A stretch of DNA of 64,000 nucleotides from assembly GCF_042651785.1 (NCBI RefSeq), contig NZ_JBHSEC010000001.1, positions 62,001-126,000 on the forward strand. The letters are read 5' to 3'. Below the pieces are notes generated by a model. That model made no database searches and was not told the origin of the DNA. It worked only from the letters and a program-made list of their open reading frames with translations. The DNA is from Chungangia koreensis. Lineage in GTDB: Bacteria > Bacillota > Bacilli > Bacillales_A > Planococcaceae. Positions 16,484 through 25,916 of the stretch are shown here, piece by piece. A program made the position numbers and the translations under genes. Numbering within the stretch: the first letter of the stretch is position 1; every line of letters starts with the position of its first letter.

Positions 16484-18199
16484 ATGGAACAGTTGAAACA
16501 GCTGGCGGCCAAGCAGCGGCCAGCTATGATTTTAGTCGGGTTTGTTTCGATGCTAATTGGAGCGGCTATCATTTCACAAGCTTATCTGATCGTACGGATT
16601 GTAGATGCGGTTTTCCTTCAACATGCGTCGTTTCATTCAGTATGGCCCGAACTGTTAACTTTGATGGGAGCGCTCTTTCTTCGTGTACTCTTGCAGTGGC
16701 TTCATGGCCGAGTCGGCATCCGTATGGCTACAGTTGCAAAGAAGGAAGTTCGGCAGAAGCTCATCAAGCATTACGCTGAAAATCCGTTAATGGCCTCCCT
16801 CTCTGGGCAATCCGGAAGAAAAACGGGGATTCTGATGGAAGCCGTAGATGAACTGGACTCTTATTTCAGCCAGTATTTACCGCAGCTAATCCGTTCCTCT
16901 GTGGTACCACTCATGCTACTTGTCGCGATATCGGTGCAAAACATCTATTCCGGCATAATCATTTTAGTCACAGCACCGTTCATTCCTATCGCGATGGCCT
17001 TAATCGGTATGAGAACGAAGGAGAAGTCGGATGAGCAGCTTCAACAAATGACGGCATTCTCCGGGAAATTCATCGATACATTACAAGGACTTACCACATA
17101 CAAATTATTCGGCCGCGCAAAGGAACAGCAGGAAGAAATCCATAACAGCAGTATCGGTTTCCGTGACGCGACGATGGCTGTACTGAAAGTGGCGTTCCTT
17201 TCCGCGCTTGCGATGGAGTTCATCTCCATGCTCGCTACCGGAATCATTGCGCTCGAAGTTGGTTTAAGGCTCGTCATCTTCAAGACTATTACCTTCTTCA
17301 CTGCATTTTTCGTTTTGACACTCGTTCCGGAATTCTTCGTCAGCCTTCGAGAGTTAAGCAGCGCGTTCCACACCGGACGCAGCAGTGTCGGCGCGGCAAA
17401 ACTGATCCAGGAGGAATTAACTTCAGACCAAAACCCAGTACAATGGGGCAATAAAACACTTGAATCAGGTCCACCAACTATTTCATTAAACCAGGTGAAA
17501 TTTTCATATAAAGAAAACGGCTTTTCATTGGCTATACAAACCGATATCCGCCAATACGAGCAAGTAGCAATCGTAGGACGGAGCGGTTCCGGTAAAACGA
17601 CTTTGCTCCACCTCATTGCGGGGTTGTTGGAGCCGAATAAAGGCACGATCCACTTGAACAGAAAACAGCGCTCCGATTACAGCGAGGCTAACTGGTTTAG
17701 CAAACTCAGTTATATCTCCCAACATCCATACATGTTTGCAGGAACGATCCGAGAAAATATCGCGATCAGTAAAATGGATGCAACAGCGGAGGAGATTGAG
17801 CTTGCTGCTAAAAAAGCTGGACTCTCCGAATTGCTCCGCGAATTGCCGGATGGAATCGACACGTCCATCGGTGAAGCGGGACGCGGGCTGTCCGGTGGAG
17901 AAATGCAGCGGGTAGCACTTGCACGTGCATTCCTGAAACGGCCAGCCGTCATCCTATTTGACGAACCAACGACGGGGCTCGACTTGAAGACTGAACAAAT
18001 TCTTGAGCAGTCCATGAAGGAACTCGCCGGAACTGCTACTGTCATCACAGTGGCACACCGCTTGCATACAATCATGCACGCGGACCGGATCCTCTTCCTG
18101 GATAAAGGAGAGCTCCTTGCATCTGGAACCCATCACGAACTGATGCAGGTAGAACCGTACCGTGACATGTTTGTGATTCAGGGAGGTGAGCGTTCATGA
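16484..18199 (+). CDS. cydD: thiol reductant ABC exporter subunit CydD
   Basis: 571 aa. Six-helix exporter domain (about 1-310) then an ATPase domain with Walker A GRSGSGKTT (about 365), signature LSGGE (about 469) and Walker B ILFDEPTTGLD. Pairs with the next gene into the heterodimeric CydDC exporter of glutathione/cysteine-type thiols (or heme) needed for cytochrome bd assembly. Good GGAGG site. Stop overlaps the cydC start by four bases. In B. subtilis nomenclature the first gene is called cydC. No cydAB genes are nearby, unlike B. subtilis. Confidence 0.85.
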   Translation: MEQLKQLAAKQRPAMILVGFVSMLIGAAIISQAYLIVRIVDAVFLQHASFHSVWPELLTLMGALFLRVLLQWLHGRVGIRMATVAKKEVRQKLIKHYAENPLMASLSGQSGRKTGILMEAVDELDSYFSQYLPQLIRSSVVPLMLLVAISVQNIYSGIIILVTAPFIPIAMALIGMRTKEKSDEQLQQMTAFSGKFIDTLQGLTTYKLFGRAKEQQEEIHNSSIGFRDATMAVLKVAFLSALAMEFISMLATGIIALEVGLRLVIFKTITFFTAFFVLTLVPEFFVSLRELSSAFHTGRSSVGAAKLIQEELTSDQNPVQWGNKTLESGPPTISLNQVKFSYKENGFSLAIQTDIRQYEQVAIVGRSGSGKTTLLHLIAGLLEPNKGTIHLNRKQRSDYSEANWFSKLSYISQHPYMFAGTIRENIAISKMDATAEEIELAAKKAGLSELLRELPDGIDTSIGEAGRGLSGGEMQRVALARAFLKRPAVILFDEPTTGLDLKTEQILEQSMKELAGTATVITVAHRLHTIMHADRILFLDKGELLASGTHHELMQVEPYRDMFVIQGGERS

Positions 18200-19893
18200 A
18201 GGACATCGTGAAACTGATCTTGAAAGAAAAACGGGATGTTCTCTTGTCGATCCTCTTCGGATTTTTAGGAGGGATTGCAGGCGTTGCACTCTTTGCCGGC
18301 AGCGGCTATATGATTTCAACAGGCGCGCTCGAACCGCCTATTTACATTATTATCATCATGGCAGCCGCATTAAAGTTATTTGGGATAGCCTCAGCTCTAT
18401 TACGTTACGGGGAACGCTACTTTTCCCACCGGGCAACATTCACCATTTTGGGGAATATGCGGAGTTCGTTCTTCGGGAAGCTTGAGCCGCTGGCACCCGG
18501 TATTTTTCGAAAATACCGGAGCGGGGACCTGCTTGCGCGCATCGTAGGCGACATTGAAAGTTTGCAAAACTTCTTCCTTCGGGTGTTCTATCCGCCGATT
18601 GTGTTGGCGTTAGTGTTCTTGCTGACTATGTTCTTCACCGCGCTCCTTTCTGTCTCGGCTGCACTGATTTTATTCGCAGGATTAATTCTTACTACCGTTG
18701 TCATCCCAGCGTTCTTTGCTTGGAGGCAGAAGAAGTTCGATAGCCAAGTGAGGGAAAGCCGCGCTGCATTATCGACGGAGGTAACCGAGTTCTTCTATGG
18801 TTTTCGGGATTTGAAGATACACGGACAATTGAGGAATAAAGAAGCGGAACTGAACGAGACAGCCAATTCCTATATGCAGGAGCAGGAAAAACGGAGCATC
18901 CAAGACTTGTGGAATAGCTCGGTGAACCAGTTCGTAGGATTAGTAATTGCATGGGCAGTGCTTGCCGTAGGTGCGTATCAGGTAGCGGCCGGCGAGTTGG
19001 ATGGCATCTATCTGGCCATGTTAGTCCTGATCGCTTTGACCATTTTCGAAAATGCAGTACCGATGGCCGTGTTCCCAGCGCATCTTAACGATAGCGGACG
19101 TGCATCCAGTAGATTGCAGGAAGTAGTTGAGGACGTTCCTGCTGAAATCGGCACGTCACAGTTAGATGCAGGCATAGCCGTTGATATCGAAGTTCGAAAT
19201 GTTTCCTATTCATTCCCAGAAGAAGTTCGCCCGGCACTACAAAATGTATCCATCCGACTGCCGGCCGGTACAAAAACCTCCATCGTCGGACCAAGCGGTT
19301 CTGGGAAATCGACTCTGTTCCAGGTATTGCTCAAAATGTTGATTCCCGACGAGGGCAAAGTGCTGTTAAATGGTGATGGAAATATCAAACCGGAATCTGT
19401 CTGGGAAGAAGCGAATATCGTGCTTCAGGAAAACCATTTCTTCTATGGAACGATTCGTGATAACTTGGCAATTGCCGGTGACGTGACAGATGAGGAGATG
19501 AAAGAAGTGCTTGTGAAAACAGGCTTGGAGCATCTGTCTTTAAATCAGGAGGTACTGGAAAAGGGCGGCAACTTATCGGGCGGTGAAAGGCAACGGCTCG
19601 CCATTTCCCGGGGAATGTTGAAGGGCGGCCGTTTGTGGATGCTCGATGAACCGACTTCCTCTGTCGACGCCCTTACCGAACGGACGATTTATGAACATTT
19701 GTTAGAACAAGCGAAGGACGATACATTGGTCGTAATCAGTCACCGTCTGAACGGGCTTGAACGGATGGATCAGATCATCGTCATGGAGAACGGGGCAATC
19801 ATTGAATTTGGATCGTATGAAGAATTGATGGAACGCAAAGGCTATTTTTATGAAATGAAAAAAATTGAGAAAAGCATTTTTAACATAGAATAA
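18196..19893 (+). CDS. cydC: thiol reductant ABC exporter subunit CydC
   Basis: 565 aa, same domain order as its partner: membrane domain (about 1-310) and ATPase with Walker A GPSGSGKST (about 364), signature LSGGE (about 460) and LDEPTSSVD. Translationally coupled to cydD through an ATGA overlap. Membrane half resembles CydC (GSGYMISTGALEPP near residue 35). Physiological substrate is argued in the literature (thiols or heme). Confidence 0.85.
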   Translation: MKDIVKLILKEKRDVLLSILFGFLGGIAGVALFAGSGYMISTGALEPPIYIIIIMAAALKLFGIASALLRYGERYFSHRATFTILGNMRSSFFGKLEPLAPGIFRKYRSGDLLARIVGDIESLQNFFLRVFYPPIVLALVFLLTMFFTALLSVSAALILFAGLILTTVVIPAFFAWRQKKFDSQVRESRAALSTEVTEFFYGFRDLKIHGQLRNKEAELNETANSYMQEQEKRSIQDLWNSSVNQFVGLVIAWAVLAVGAYQVAAGELDGIYLAMLVLIALTIFENAVPMAVFPAHLNDSGRASSRLQEVVEDVPAEIGTSQLDAGIAVDIEVRNVSYSFPEEVRPALQNVSIRLPAGTKTSIVGPSGSGKSTLFQVLLKMLIPDEGKVLLNGDGNIKPESVWEEANIVLQENHFFYGTIRDNLAIAGDVTDEEMKEVLVKTGLEHLSLNQEVLEKGGNLSGGERQRLAISRGMLKGGRLWMLDEPTSSVDALTERTIYEHLLEQAKDDTLVVISHRLNGLERMDQIIVMENGAIIEFGSYEELMERKGYFYEMKKIEKSIFNIE

Positions 19894-19951
19894 GTCTTGG
19901 CCGAATAAAACCTCCGCCGTTGAACACATTACGGTTAGGAGGTGACGTCCC

Positions 19952-20176
19952 ATGGGCAAATTCAAGACAAGCAATAAAAACAGCAAAAAAACAATGAATG
20001 TGAGAACCCACAATCCGTTCGAAGTCTACAAGCATGATGAAAAGACTTTAAGCAATGAGAACAACCCGAATGACAACCTCAATGAAGAATTATCCGCTGA
20101 ATTCGATGCTAAGGTGAAGAACAAGAACAACGCAACAAACCATAAAAAAGATCAGCAATCCAATCGGAAGAAATAA
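19952..20176 (+). CDS. small Asn/Lys-rich hydrophilic protein, possible spore protein
   Basis: 74 aa, no hydrophobic segment, very rich in Asn and Lys, with the central stretch NPNDNLNEELSAEFD. TTAGGAGGTGACGTCCC is an excellent ribosome site, and a strong terminator follows. It shares the motif NPN-(N/D)-(D/N)-LN...AEF with the protein at 27897-28079, so they may be paralogues. Composition and size fit minor small acid-soluble spore proteins, but no named family is recognised. Confidence 0.5.
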   Translation: MGKFKTSNKNSKKTMNVRTHNPFEVYKHDEKTLSNENNPNDNLNEELSAEFDAKVKNKNNATNHKKDQQSNRKK

Positions 20177-20178
20177 GC

Positions 20179-20210
20179 AAGGCGGACCAACTATGGTCCG
20201 TCTTTTTTGA
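20179..20210 (+). terminator. terminator of the small Asn/Lys-rich gene
   Basis: GGCGGACC / GGTCCGTC stem, loop AACTAT, then six T. Confidence 0.85.
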
Positions 20211-20232
20211 TTCGTATCGGCTTGCCATTAAA

Positions 20233-20343
20233 CCGCAACATTTCACATTAAAATGCGAGTCGCAAAAGGCTCAGCTAAACCCGCAAAAGTTTCACTCTAA
20301 ACTGCAAAACATTACACCGAAGTCGCAAAAGATCCACCCTACA
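20233..20343 (+). repeat. 21-bp keyword repeat array C (CGCAAAA)
   Basis: Units starting at 20260, 20281, 20302 and 20323 (exactly 21 bp apart) share (T/C)(C/T)GCAAAA then 13 variable bases ending in AAAC/AAA/AAG. A more distant first unit CCGCAACATTTCAC lies 27 bp upstream. Fills the gap between a terminator and the LLM oxidoreductase promoter region. Confidence 0.85.
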
Positions 20344-20499
20344 GATGTTGGTGTACGAAAATATCCATCAAATATTTTCCACTATACCCTTATATTCTCC
20401 AGACCTCTCGTATAAATAAGCAACAACATTTTCCAAAACCAATTATTAGAACCCATCCATCAATTGCGGTATCATTTCTTATCAAAGGAGTGAACCAAT

Positions 20500-21498
20500 T
20501 TGACAGTTAAATCGTTTCAAAATATACCATTATCCGTTCTGGATTTATCACCAATTAATGAAGGCAGTACTCCAACCGAGTCATTTAAGAATAGTGTGGA
20601 TTTGGCACAGCACGTCGATCGATGGGGATTCAATCGCTATTGGCTGGCGGAACATCATAATATGCCGGGAATCGGTAGTTCTGCAACGTCCGTACTAATT
20701 GGCCATATTGCAGGCGCAACGGAGCGAATCCGTGTGGGTTCCGGCGGGATTATGCTGCCGAACCATGCAGCACTTGTGATTGCTGAGCAATTCGGAACGC
20801 TTGAATCGCTGTATCCTGGAAGAATCGATTTAGGATTAGGACGCGCGCCGGGGAGTGATCATGCGACGGCGTATGCACTTAGACGCACATTAAACACTTC
20901 TGCTGAGCAATTCCCGGAAATGGTTCAAGAATTGGAAAGCTATTTCGCAGGTACAGGATTTGTCCATGCTCACCCGGGTGAAGGACTTGATATTCCCATC
21001 TGGCTATTAGGTTCAAGCGACTTTAGTGCTCGGCTTGCTGCCCGTACGGGGAAACGTTTTTCATTCGCAAGCCATTTCTCGAACCAAAATACAATGCCGG
21101 CGATCCGTATTTACCGTGATCTGTTTGAGCCATCGGGAGAATTGGACAAGCCTTATGTTATGCTCGGCGTAAATGTAATCGCTGCTGAGACTGCAGAAAA
21201 GGCAAGATGGTTAGCAACGTCCCAACAACAGCAAATGTTTGGACTGATTCGTGGGAAACCAGGAAAGTTCCAACCACCGATTGATGAGAATACCGATTGG
21301 AATGAAGACGAGCGTTTTGCTTTTGAACAAAGCCTGTCCTCGAATTCGTTTATCATTGGTACTCCAGATCAGGTAAAGGAGCAGCTGACACAATTCATCG
21401 AGGAAACAAAGGCGGATGAAATTATTATTAACTCTCCAATCTATCATCATGAGGATCGGATTGAATCTTATAAATATTTAGCTGAAATGATGCAATAA
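20500..21498 (+). CDS. LLM-class flavin-dependent oxidoreductase
   Basis: 332 aa, TTG start with AAGGAGTG six bases before. Bacterial luciferase-like fold: LDLSPINEGSTP (about 11-22), the RYWLAEHHN strand (about 47-55), and the GRIDLGLGRAPGSD phosphate-binding loop near residue 107. Closest in feel to the MsnO8/YhbW group, FMN monooxygenases of unknown natural substrate. Single-gene unit. Confidence 0.85.
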   Translation: MTVKSFQNIPLSVLDLSPINEGSTPTESFKNSVDLAQHVDRWGFNRYWLAEHHNMPGIGSSATSVLIGHIAGATERIRVGSGGIMLPNHAALVIAEQFGTLESLYPGRIDLGLGRAPGSDHATAYALRRTLNTSAEQFPEMVQELESYFAGTGFVHAHPGEGLDIPIWLLGSSDFSARLAARTGKRFSFASHFSNQNTMPAIRIYRDLFEPSGELDKPYVMLGVNVIAAETAEKARWLATSQQQQMFGLIRGKPGKFQPPIDENTDWNEDERFAFEQSLSSNSFIIGTPDQVKEQLTQFIEETKADEIIINSPIYHHEDRIESYKYLAEMMQ

Positions 21499-21754
21499 TT
21501 TTCAAAAAAGAGGTTTAACAGTAGTTACAAAGGGATAAGTAAAAGGTAATAGCATTCCTATTCTTCATGAAACTTACATCCATCGATCAGGAAGGCTCAG
21601 ATGCCGTATTTGTGACAGAATTGTGAAAGTTTTAATTTTTCCAGTATTCGACAACATTTTTAAAAGACATGAGTTATTATTGCAAATGTTGCGTTTACAA
21701 ATACGACATCAAAGAACTTGTCAATAGATGATCAAATTTGATGGAGGAACTGTC

Positions 21755-21913
21755 GTGAAAGAAGAAAAATTGGGATTGATTGACGAAATCGAATTGAAGA
21801 AGAAGGATATGTATGTGAAAGCCCAATTATACGGCTTCACAGATCCTCGTGTTGTCGCACACAGCCAGGAACTCGATATCCTCATCAACAAATACCTTGG
21901 CATCTCAGCTTAA
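21755..21913 (+). CDS. Spo0E-like aspartyl-phosphate phosphatase
   Basis: 52 aa from the GTG at 21755, with GGAGG seven bases upstream; an earlier ATG lacks a site. The family pattern is clear: I-x-x-x-K-x-x-M near the start and HSQELDILINKYL near the end, the S-Q-E-L-D signature of Spo0E phosphatases. These dephosphorylate Spo0A-P and delay sporulation, which supports a spore-forming host. Own strong terminator. Confidence 0.85.
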   Translation: MKEEKLGLIDEIELKKKDMYVKAQLYGFTDPRVVAHSQELDILINKYLGISA

Positions 21914-21923
21914 ACACATAAAG

Positions 21924-21961
21924 TAAAATCGTGGTTCCTTTTTGGACCACGATTTTTTTCT
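21924..21961 (+). terminator. terminator of the Spo0E-like gene
   Basis: AAATCGTGGTTCC / GGACCACGATTT stem then seven T. Confidence 0.9.
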
Positions 21962-21993
21962 TCCTGTAGAATAGTGGTATAGGGGTGATCCAA

Positions 21994-22740
21994 ATGGATT
22001 TAAAAGAAAAATGGATTCAAGAGTCAAAAAAGGGGATGGAAGGATGGGACTTCTCCTATTTAGATGGTCGAATGGAAGAAGAGCCGCTGCCGTGGGATTA
22101 TGAAACAATCATTCGAACTCATTTAAAGTCCGACCATGAACTCCTTGATATGGGGACTGGCGGGGGAGAGTTTCTACTCAAGCTCGGACATCCTTACGAG
22201 AAGACGTCTGTCACCGAAGGATACCGACCAAATTTCAAGCTATGTGTGGAAAAGTTAGCCCCACTTGGCATAAAGGTGAAATTTGTCACCGAAGATGACC
22301 GATTAACATTTGCGGATGCGTCATTCGACATCGTGCTGAATCGGCACGAATCATTCGATCCAAAGGAAGTTTACCGTGTCTTGAAGCCGGGCGGAATTTT
22401 CATTACTCAACAGGTCGGCGGCGCCGACAATAGAGAAATGGCAGAATTCCTCATCGACAATGTGCCCGAAAGCCCATATAAATCACATACGCTTGAAAAC
22501 AATATTGGTTTAATCGAGTCAGCTGGCCTTGAAATATTGGATTCAGATGAATACTTGTCTGAAGTGAAATTCTACGATGTGGGTGCGCTCGTGTATTTTG
22601 CTTCCATCATCGATTGGGAGTTCCCGGGGTTCTCGGTAGAAAAGAGTTTTGAGCGTTTGATGGAATTAGAGAAAATAGTGAAGGAGCAAGGATTCATTAC
22701 TTCTAAACAACACAGATTCATAATCGTAGCAAGAAAATAG
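21994..22740 (+). CDS. class I SAM-dependent methyltransferase
   Basis: 248 aa from the ATG at 21994, eight bases after AGGGGTG. SAM loop LDMGTGGGEFLLKLG (about 50-64), then an acidic position in VTEGYRPNF and a motif IV-like FDIVLNRHESFD. Similar to Bacillus proteins annotated only as methyltransferase-domain; substrate unknown. The next gene is convergent, sharing the terminator at its stop. Confidence 0.8.
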   Translation: MDLKEKWIQESKKGMEGWDFSYLDGRMEEEPLPWDYETIIRTHLKSDHELLDMGTGGGEFLLKLGHPYEKTSVTEGYRPNFKLCVEKLAPLGIKVKFVTEDDRLTFADASFDIVLNRHESFDPKEVYRVLKPGGIFITQQVGGADNREMAEFLIDNVPESPYKSHTLENNIGLIESAGLEILDSDEYLSEVKFYDVGALVYFASIIDWEFPGFSVEKSFERLMELEKIVKEQGFITSKQHRFIIVARK

Positions 22741-22774
22741 GAGCATTCCCTAATCGGGAAAGCTCCTTTCTTCT
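22740..22774. terminator. terminator between convergent methyltransferase and NRDE genes
   Basis: GGAGC-A-TTCCC / GGGAA-A-GCTCC hairpin followed by TTTCTTC on the plus strand; overlaps the end of the NRDE gene. Confidence 0.7.
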
Positions 22775-23532
22775 ATCTGGAATGAAAAAGTCCGGTCTTT
22801 CACGAACTCCCCATTTTCATAAGTCCGTTCAGAAAAGGTGACTTGGTTTTGTTGGTCCACTAAAACAACGGTTGAACACCGCGTTCCGTAGTCCGGAATC
22901 CTGATGAATAGGGAAGAAAGGCTTCTCTCCAAATCAATGCCCACCCCTGTTTCAGGTAATTCCTCATCGCTCGCCTGTTCAGCGTTTGCCAAGATTTCAA
23001 ATAACGCTTTAGGAGCGAGATCGGCATTCTGTTCAGCATATTTCCTTAAGTTAGTCGTCCCTTTCACTACTTTCGGCCAAGGGGTATCGAGCAGATGATT
23101 ACTAAGTCCATGTGTGCCTGGTTGAACCTTTTCGACTTTTCCTGCGATATTGCTGTAGTAATAAAGTTCATCAGGTGTACCGACAATTAGGTTGAATCCG
23201 TTATAGCGGTCTTTATTTTCATGAAGTTCCTTCAAATATTCCTCTGCGTGCATATCCCCAGTTAGGAAGTCCCGTACGATTTCACCACGCGAGATTTTGC
23301 CTTCAGCGATTTCGGATGGATCCCGGTAATTCGTCAACGCGGCGAATCGCCCACTCTTCGTAATCCCGAGCCACGTCCCCATTCCTAACAAATCACGGCC
23401 AGCCAACAAATTTGGTTCATCCTCCCAAAACGCAGCAGGTGCAGTAGGACGACCGTAAAACTCGTCGCGGTTCGCGGCCACAACGAGTTTGTATTTCGGG
23501 TGTGCATGCAGTTGGAAGTTAATCAGACACAT
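22750..23532 (-). CDS. NRDE (TANGO2-like) family protein
   Basis: 260 aa. Starts MCLINF (Cys 2) and has the name-giving VVAANRDEFYGRPT (about 18-31), followed by GRDLLGMGTWLGI and ALTNYRDP. NRDE proteins are homologues of TANGO2, linked in eukaryotes to Golgi organisation and heme/lipid handling; their bacterial role is unknown. Three bases separate it from the upstream MFS gene, so they are likely one operon. Confidence 0.85.
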   Translation of the reverse strand: MCLINFQLHAHPKYKLVVAANRDEFYGRPTAPAAFWEDEPNLLAGRDLLGMGTWLGITKSGRFAALTNYRDPSEIAEGKISRGEIVRDFLTGDMHAEEYLKELHENKDRYNGFNLIVGTPDELYYYSNIAGKVEKVQPGTHGLSNHLLDTPWPKVVKGTTNLRKYAEQNADLAPKALFEILANAEQASDEELPETGVGIDLERSLSSLFIRIPDYGTRCSTVVLVDQQNQVTFSERTYENGEFVKDRTFSFQIEERSFPD

Positions 23533-23535
23533 CTA

Positions 23536-24750
23536 TTAACGACCTCCATTTAGTAGAACATCTTTCCCTGCTTTCATTCCCGTAAGGAATAAAATAAGTG
23601 TCGCGACAAGGAACAAGGAAAGGGAAAATGTCCAGCTTGCCGTCACTTCAAATAAGGTTCCAAATAAGGTAGGACCCAGTGCTGCTATAAGATAACCGAT
23701 GGACTGAGCCATACCGGACAAGTCCGCAGCCTCCTGGGGCGTCTCGGTCCGAAGTGTAAAAAACATAAGCGCGAGACCAAATCCAGCACCTCCTCCAAAG
23801 CCCATGAGTATCATCCAAAGGATCGTGAGTGAGGTGATTTCAGAGATGACTCCGATATATCCGGCAAGTAGGAAAAGGCTTGTAATGGTGACAAGTAGAC
23901 GTTGGTCTTTCATCTTTCCTGCCAGAACCGGCACTATGAACGTCATTGGCAACTGAGATAGTTGAATGAGAGACGACAACCAACCGGCCGTTGCCGCGCT
24001 ATATCCTTGTGATTCCAACACGGCCGGCATCCAAGCGGCATTCGTAAAGAAAATCCACGATTGGACGCCCATGAATATCGTAACAGCCCAAGCGAGCGGT
24101 GAACGCCAAAGGGAATGTGATGTCTTAGGCTTCAGTGCTTCAACTTTCGTTAGGGTACGACGTTGTCGGATAATTGGAATCCAAATTAGAATTGCGAGTA
24201 GGGCAAGCACTGCCCATACTCCGAGAGCCCCGTTCCAGTCAAAAACTTCAATATTGGCGAGCGGTACGCTAATCCCGATTGCAACGGAAGCAGCAAGATT
24301 CATGAACACCGTATAAATGCCGGTCATGAAACCCATATGATGCGGAAAGTGGGTTTTTATTAAACTTGGCAATAACACATTTCCGAAAGCGATGGCCACC
24401 CCTAACAGGAAAGTCCCCGCAAGTAGGGCAGGGGTCGAACCGAGCGAGCGGATGATAATGCCGACAGCTAACAAACAAATGGACAGGAATAAGGTCAACT
24501 CAAGACCAAATCGCTGTGAAATTTTAGGCGCAAACGGCGATACGATGGCGAATGCGATAAGAGGAATCGTCGTAAGGAATCCAGCTAAAACCGTGGAAAT
24601 TCCCAAATGGTCGATCATAAATGAAATAAGCGGTCCGACCGATGTCAAAGGTGAACGAAGTGTCGATGCCATCGCAATGATTCCCATGAGAAGCAGCCAC
24701 TTATTTCGGTCGAAATGTAGTTTGCGTGATGTATGGGTTGGGCGTGTCAT
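23536..24750 (-). CDS. CynX/NimT-type MFS transporter
   Basis: 404 aa, about twelve membrane helices. The N-terminal LRSPLTSVGPLISFM (about 27-41) and the APKISQRFGLE loop are typical of the cyanate/nitroimidazole MFS subgroup (YycB/CynX). Substrate not predictable. Followed closely by the NRDE gene. No drug-binding signature was noted. Confidence 0.8.
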   Translation of the reverse strand: MTRPTHTSRKLHFDRNKWLLLMGIIAMASTLRSPLTSVGPLISFMIDHLGISTVLAGFLTTIPLIAFAIVSPFAPKISQRFGLELTLFLSICLLAVGIIIRSLGSTPALLAGTFLLGVAIAFGNVLLPSLIKTHFPHHMGFMTGIYTVFMNLAASVAIGISVPLANIEVFDWNGALGVWAVLALLAILIWIPIIRQRRTLTKVEALKPKTSHSLWRSPLAWAVTIFMGVQSWIFFTNAAWMPAVLESQGYSAATAGWLSSLIQLSQLPMTFIVPVLAGKMKDQRLLVTITSLFLLAGYIGVISEITSLTILWMILMGFGGGAGFGLALMFFTLRTETPQEAADLSGMAQSIGYLIAALGPTLFGTLFEVTASWTFSLSLFLVATLILFLTGMKAGKDVLLNGGR

Positions 24751-24854
24751 AAGAAGCCTCCGAAAGTAACGTTAGTTCTATTGTTAGCCTATCATTCGTG
24801 GTAAATTTCGGCAATGGTGAGAGCGGGAAGGGGTCCGACTATTCTATATAAGGT

Positions 24855-24979
24855 GTTTTCCAACCAAGTGGAATTGGTTTCCAACGAAGCAATGAAAGTT
24901 TCCAACTAAACATCAAAAGTTTCCAACCATTCATCAAAAGTTTCCAACTAAATCTAAAAAGTTTCCAACCAAAAAACCC
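24855..24979 (+). repeat. 21-bp keyword repeat array D (GTTTCCAAC)
   Basis: Keyword GTTTCCAAC at 24877, 24898, 24919, 24940 and 24961 (exactly 21 bp apart), preceded by a 22-bp unit with GTTTTCCAAC at 24855. Following bases lean to (C/T/G)(A/T)AA but vary. The last unit runs into the MerR terminator. Confidence 0.9.
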
Positions 24980-25005
24980 TCCATGGCCGGAACCATAGGA
25001 GGGCG
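24970..25005 (-). terminator. terminator of the Mta-like gene
   Basis: Minus strand CCCTCCTATGG / CCATGGAGGG stem then six T. Confidence 0.85.
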
Positions 25006-25011
25006 AAGAAA

Positions 25012-25776
25012 TTACTTCTTCATACCTGTGTAAATGAAGATCGCATCACGCAAGAACGGAGCCGAACCAGGTTGGATATTGTCGTAAAAGGCTGTGAATC
25101 TTTCATCATCGACATACATTTGTGCGACGCCGGCGTGGGCTTCCGGTGTATAGGAATCCCAGTAGAAGGCTAGCCACTGTTTGTGAAGTTCTGCAGCTTT
25201 TTGCGCTAATTCACTGGCAGCATCTCCAGTGGCGTATGCAGCCTTCAAAGTTTTAGCGAACTCTTCATGTAGCTTCGTTACTGCTTCGTACTGTTCTTGT
25301 GTGACCCCCATCAGTTTCGAATTCGATCTGTTAATTGCATCGTCACCATACTTTTCGCGGGCTTCTTTCCCGAATTTCTTTTCGTTTTCCTCAATCATCT
25401 TCTTCTTGAATCCTTCGAACTTCTCTTGATCTGACATAACAATCCCTCTTTCTTTTTGATTTATGGTCTTTTCCACATTGGTAATTAAGGCATCCAACTG
25501 CATCCGTTTTTCAACCAGCTTTTCTTTATGCTCCAATAGCGCTGAAGTCGCATCAAAATCCGGCGAAGAAAGGATTTCTTTTATCTGCTCCAGTTCAACT
25601 CCGAGCTCCCTATAAAACAAAATTTGTTGGAGCCGATCCACTTCCCCTTGCCCGTAAATCCGATAGCCGGAGGAATTAATCCGAGCCGGCTGTAATAAGC
25701 CGATTTCATCATAATATCGAAGTGTCCGGGGACTGATGCCCGCCAGCTTGCCTAATTTCTTCACGGTGTATTCCAT
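25012..25776 (-). CDS. MerR-family regulator with TipAS ligand domain (Mta-like)
   Basis: 254 aa. N-terminal MerR winged helix (VKKLGKLAGISPRTLRYYDE, about 4-23), dimerisation coil (about 75-110), then a TipAS drug-binding domain (about 130-254). This is the architecture of B. subtilis Mta and Streptomyces TipA, which activate multidrug transporter genes when ligand binds. Its own MerR-type promoter lies just upstream. A second protein of this type is at 48933-49664. Confidence 0.85.
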   Translation of the reverse strand: MEYTVKKLGKLAGISPRTLRYYDEIGLLQPARINSSGYRIYGQGEVDRLQQILFYRELGVELEQIKEILSSPDFDATSALLEHKEKLVEKRMQLDALITNVEKTINQKERGIVMSDQEKFEGFKKKMIEENEKKFGKEAREKYGDDAINRSNSKLMGVTQEQYEAVTKLHEEFAKTLKAAYATGDAASELAQKAAELHKQWLAFYWDSYTPEAHAGVAQMYVDDERFTAFYDNIQPGSAPFLRDAIFIYTGMKK

Positions 25777-25799
25777 TGCCGCACCCCCCTCACACCTAT

Positions 25800-25830
25800 A
25801 GCTTAAACCTTAACGCAACGTGAAGGTCAA
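25800..25830 (-). promoter_or_regulatory. MerR-type autoregulated promoter
   Basis: Minus strand TTGACC (-35) and TAAGCT (-10) separated by 19 bp. The spacer region holds the near-palindrome ACCTTAACG / CGTGAAGGT (25807-25827). The overlong spacer with a dyad inside is the mark of promoters remodelled by MerR regulators. Confidence 0.75.
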
Positions 25831-25851
25831 TGGGTAATTAAACAAAACAAT

Positions 25852-25891
25852 GTAAAAAATACTTTACAAAAAGTAAAAAATACTTTACATT
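25852..25891 (+). promoter_or_regulatory. promoter with two tandem operator-like sites for the XRE gene
   Basis: The 16-mer GTAAAAAATACTTTAC occurs twice, at 25852 and 25873, exactly 21 bp apart; each has GTAAA/TTTAC dyad ends. TTTACA (25863) and TACATT (25886), 17 bp apart, give a plausible promoter overlapping both. Fits autorepression by the HTH protein encoded directly downstream (inference). Confidence 0.5.
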
Positions 25892-25916
25892 AATAGCAAC
25901 TAAGGAGTGGTACCAT

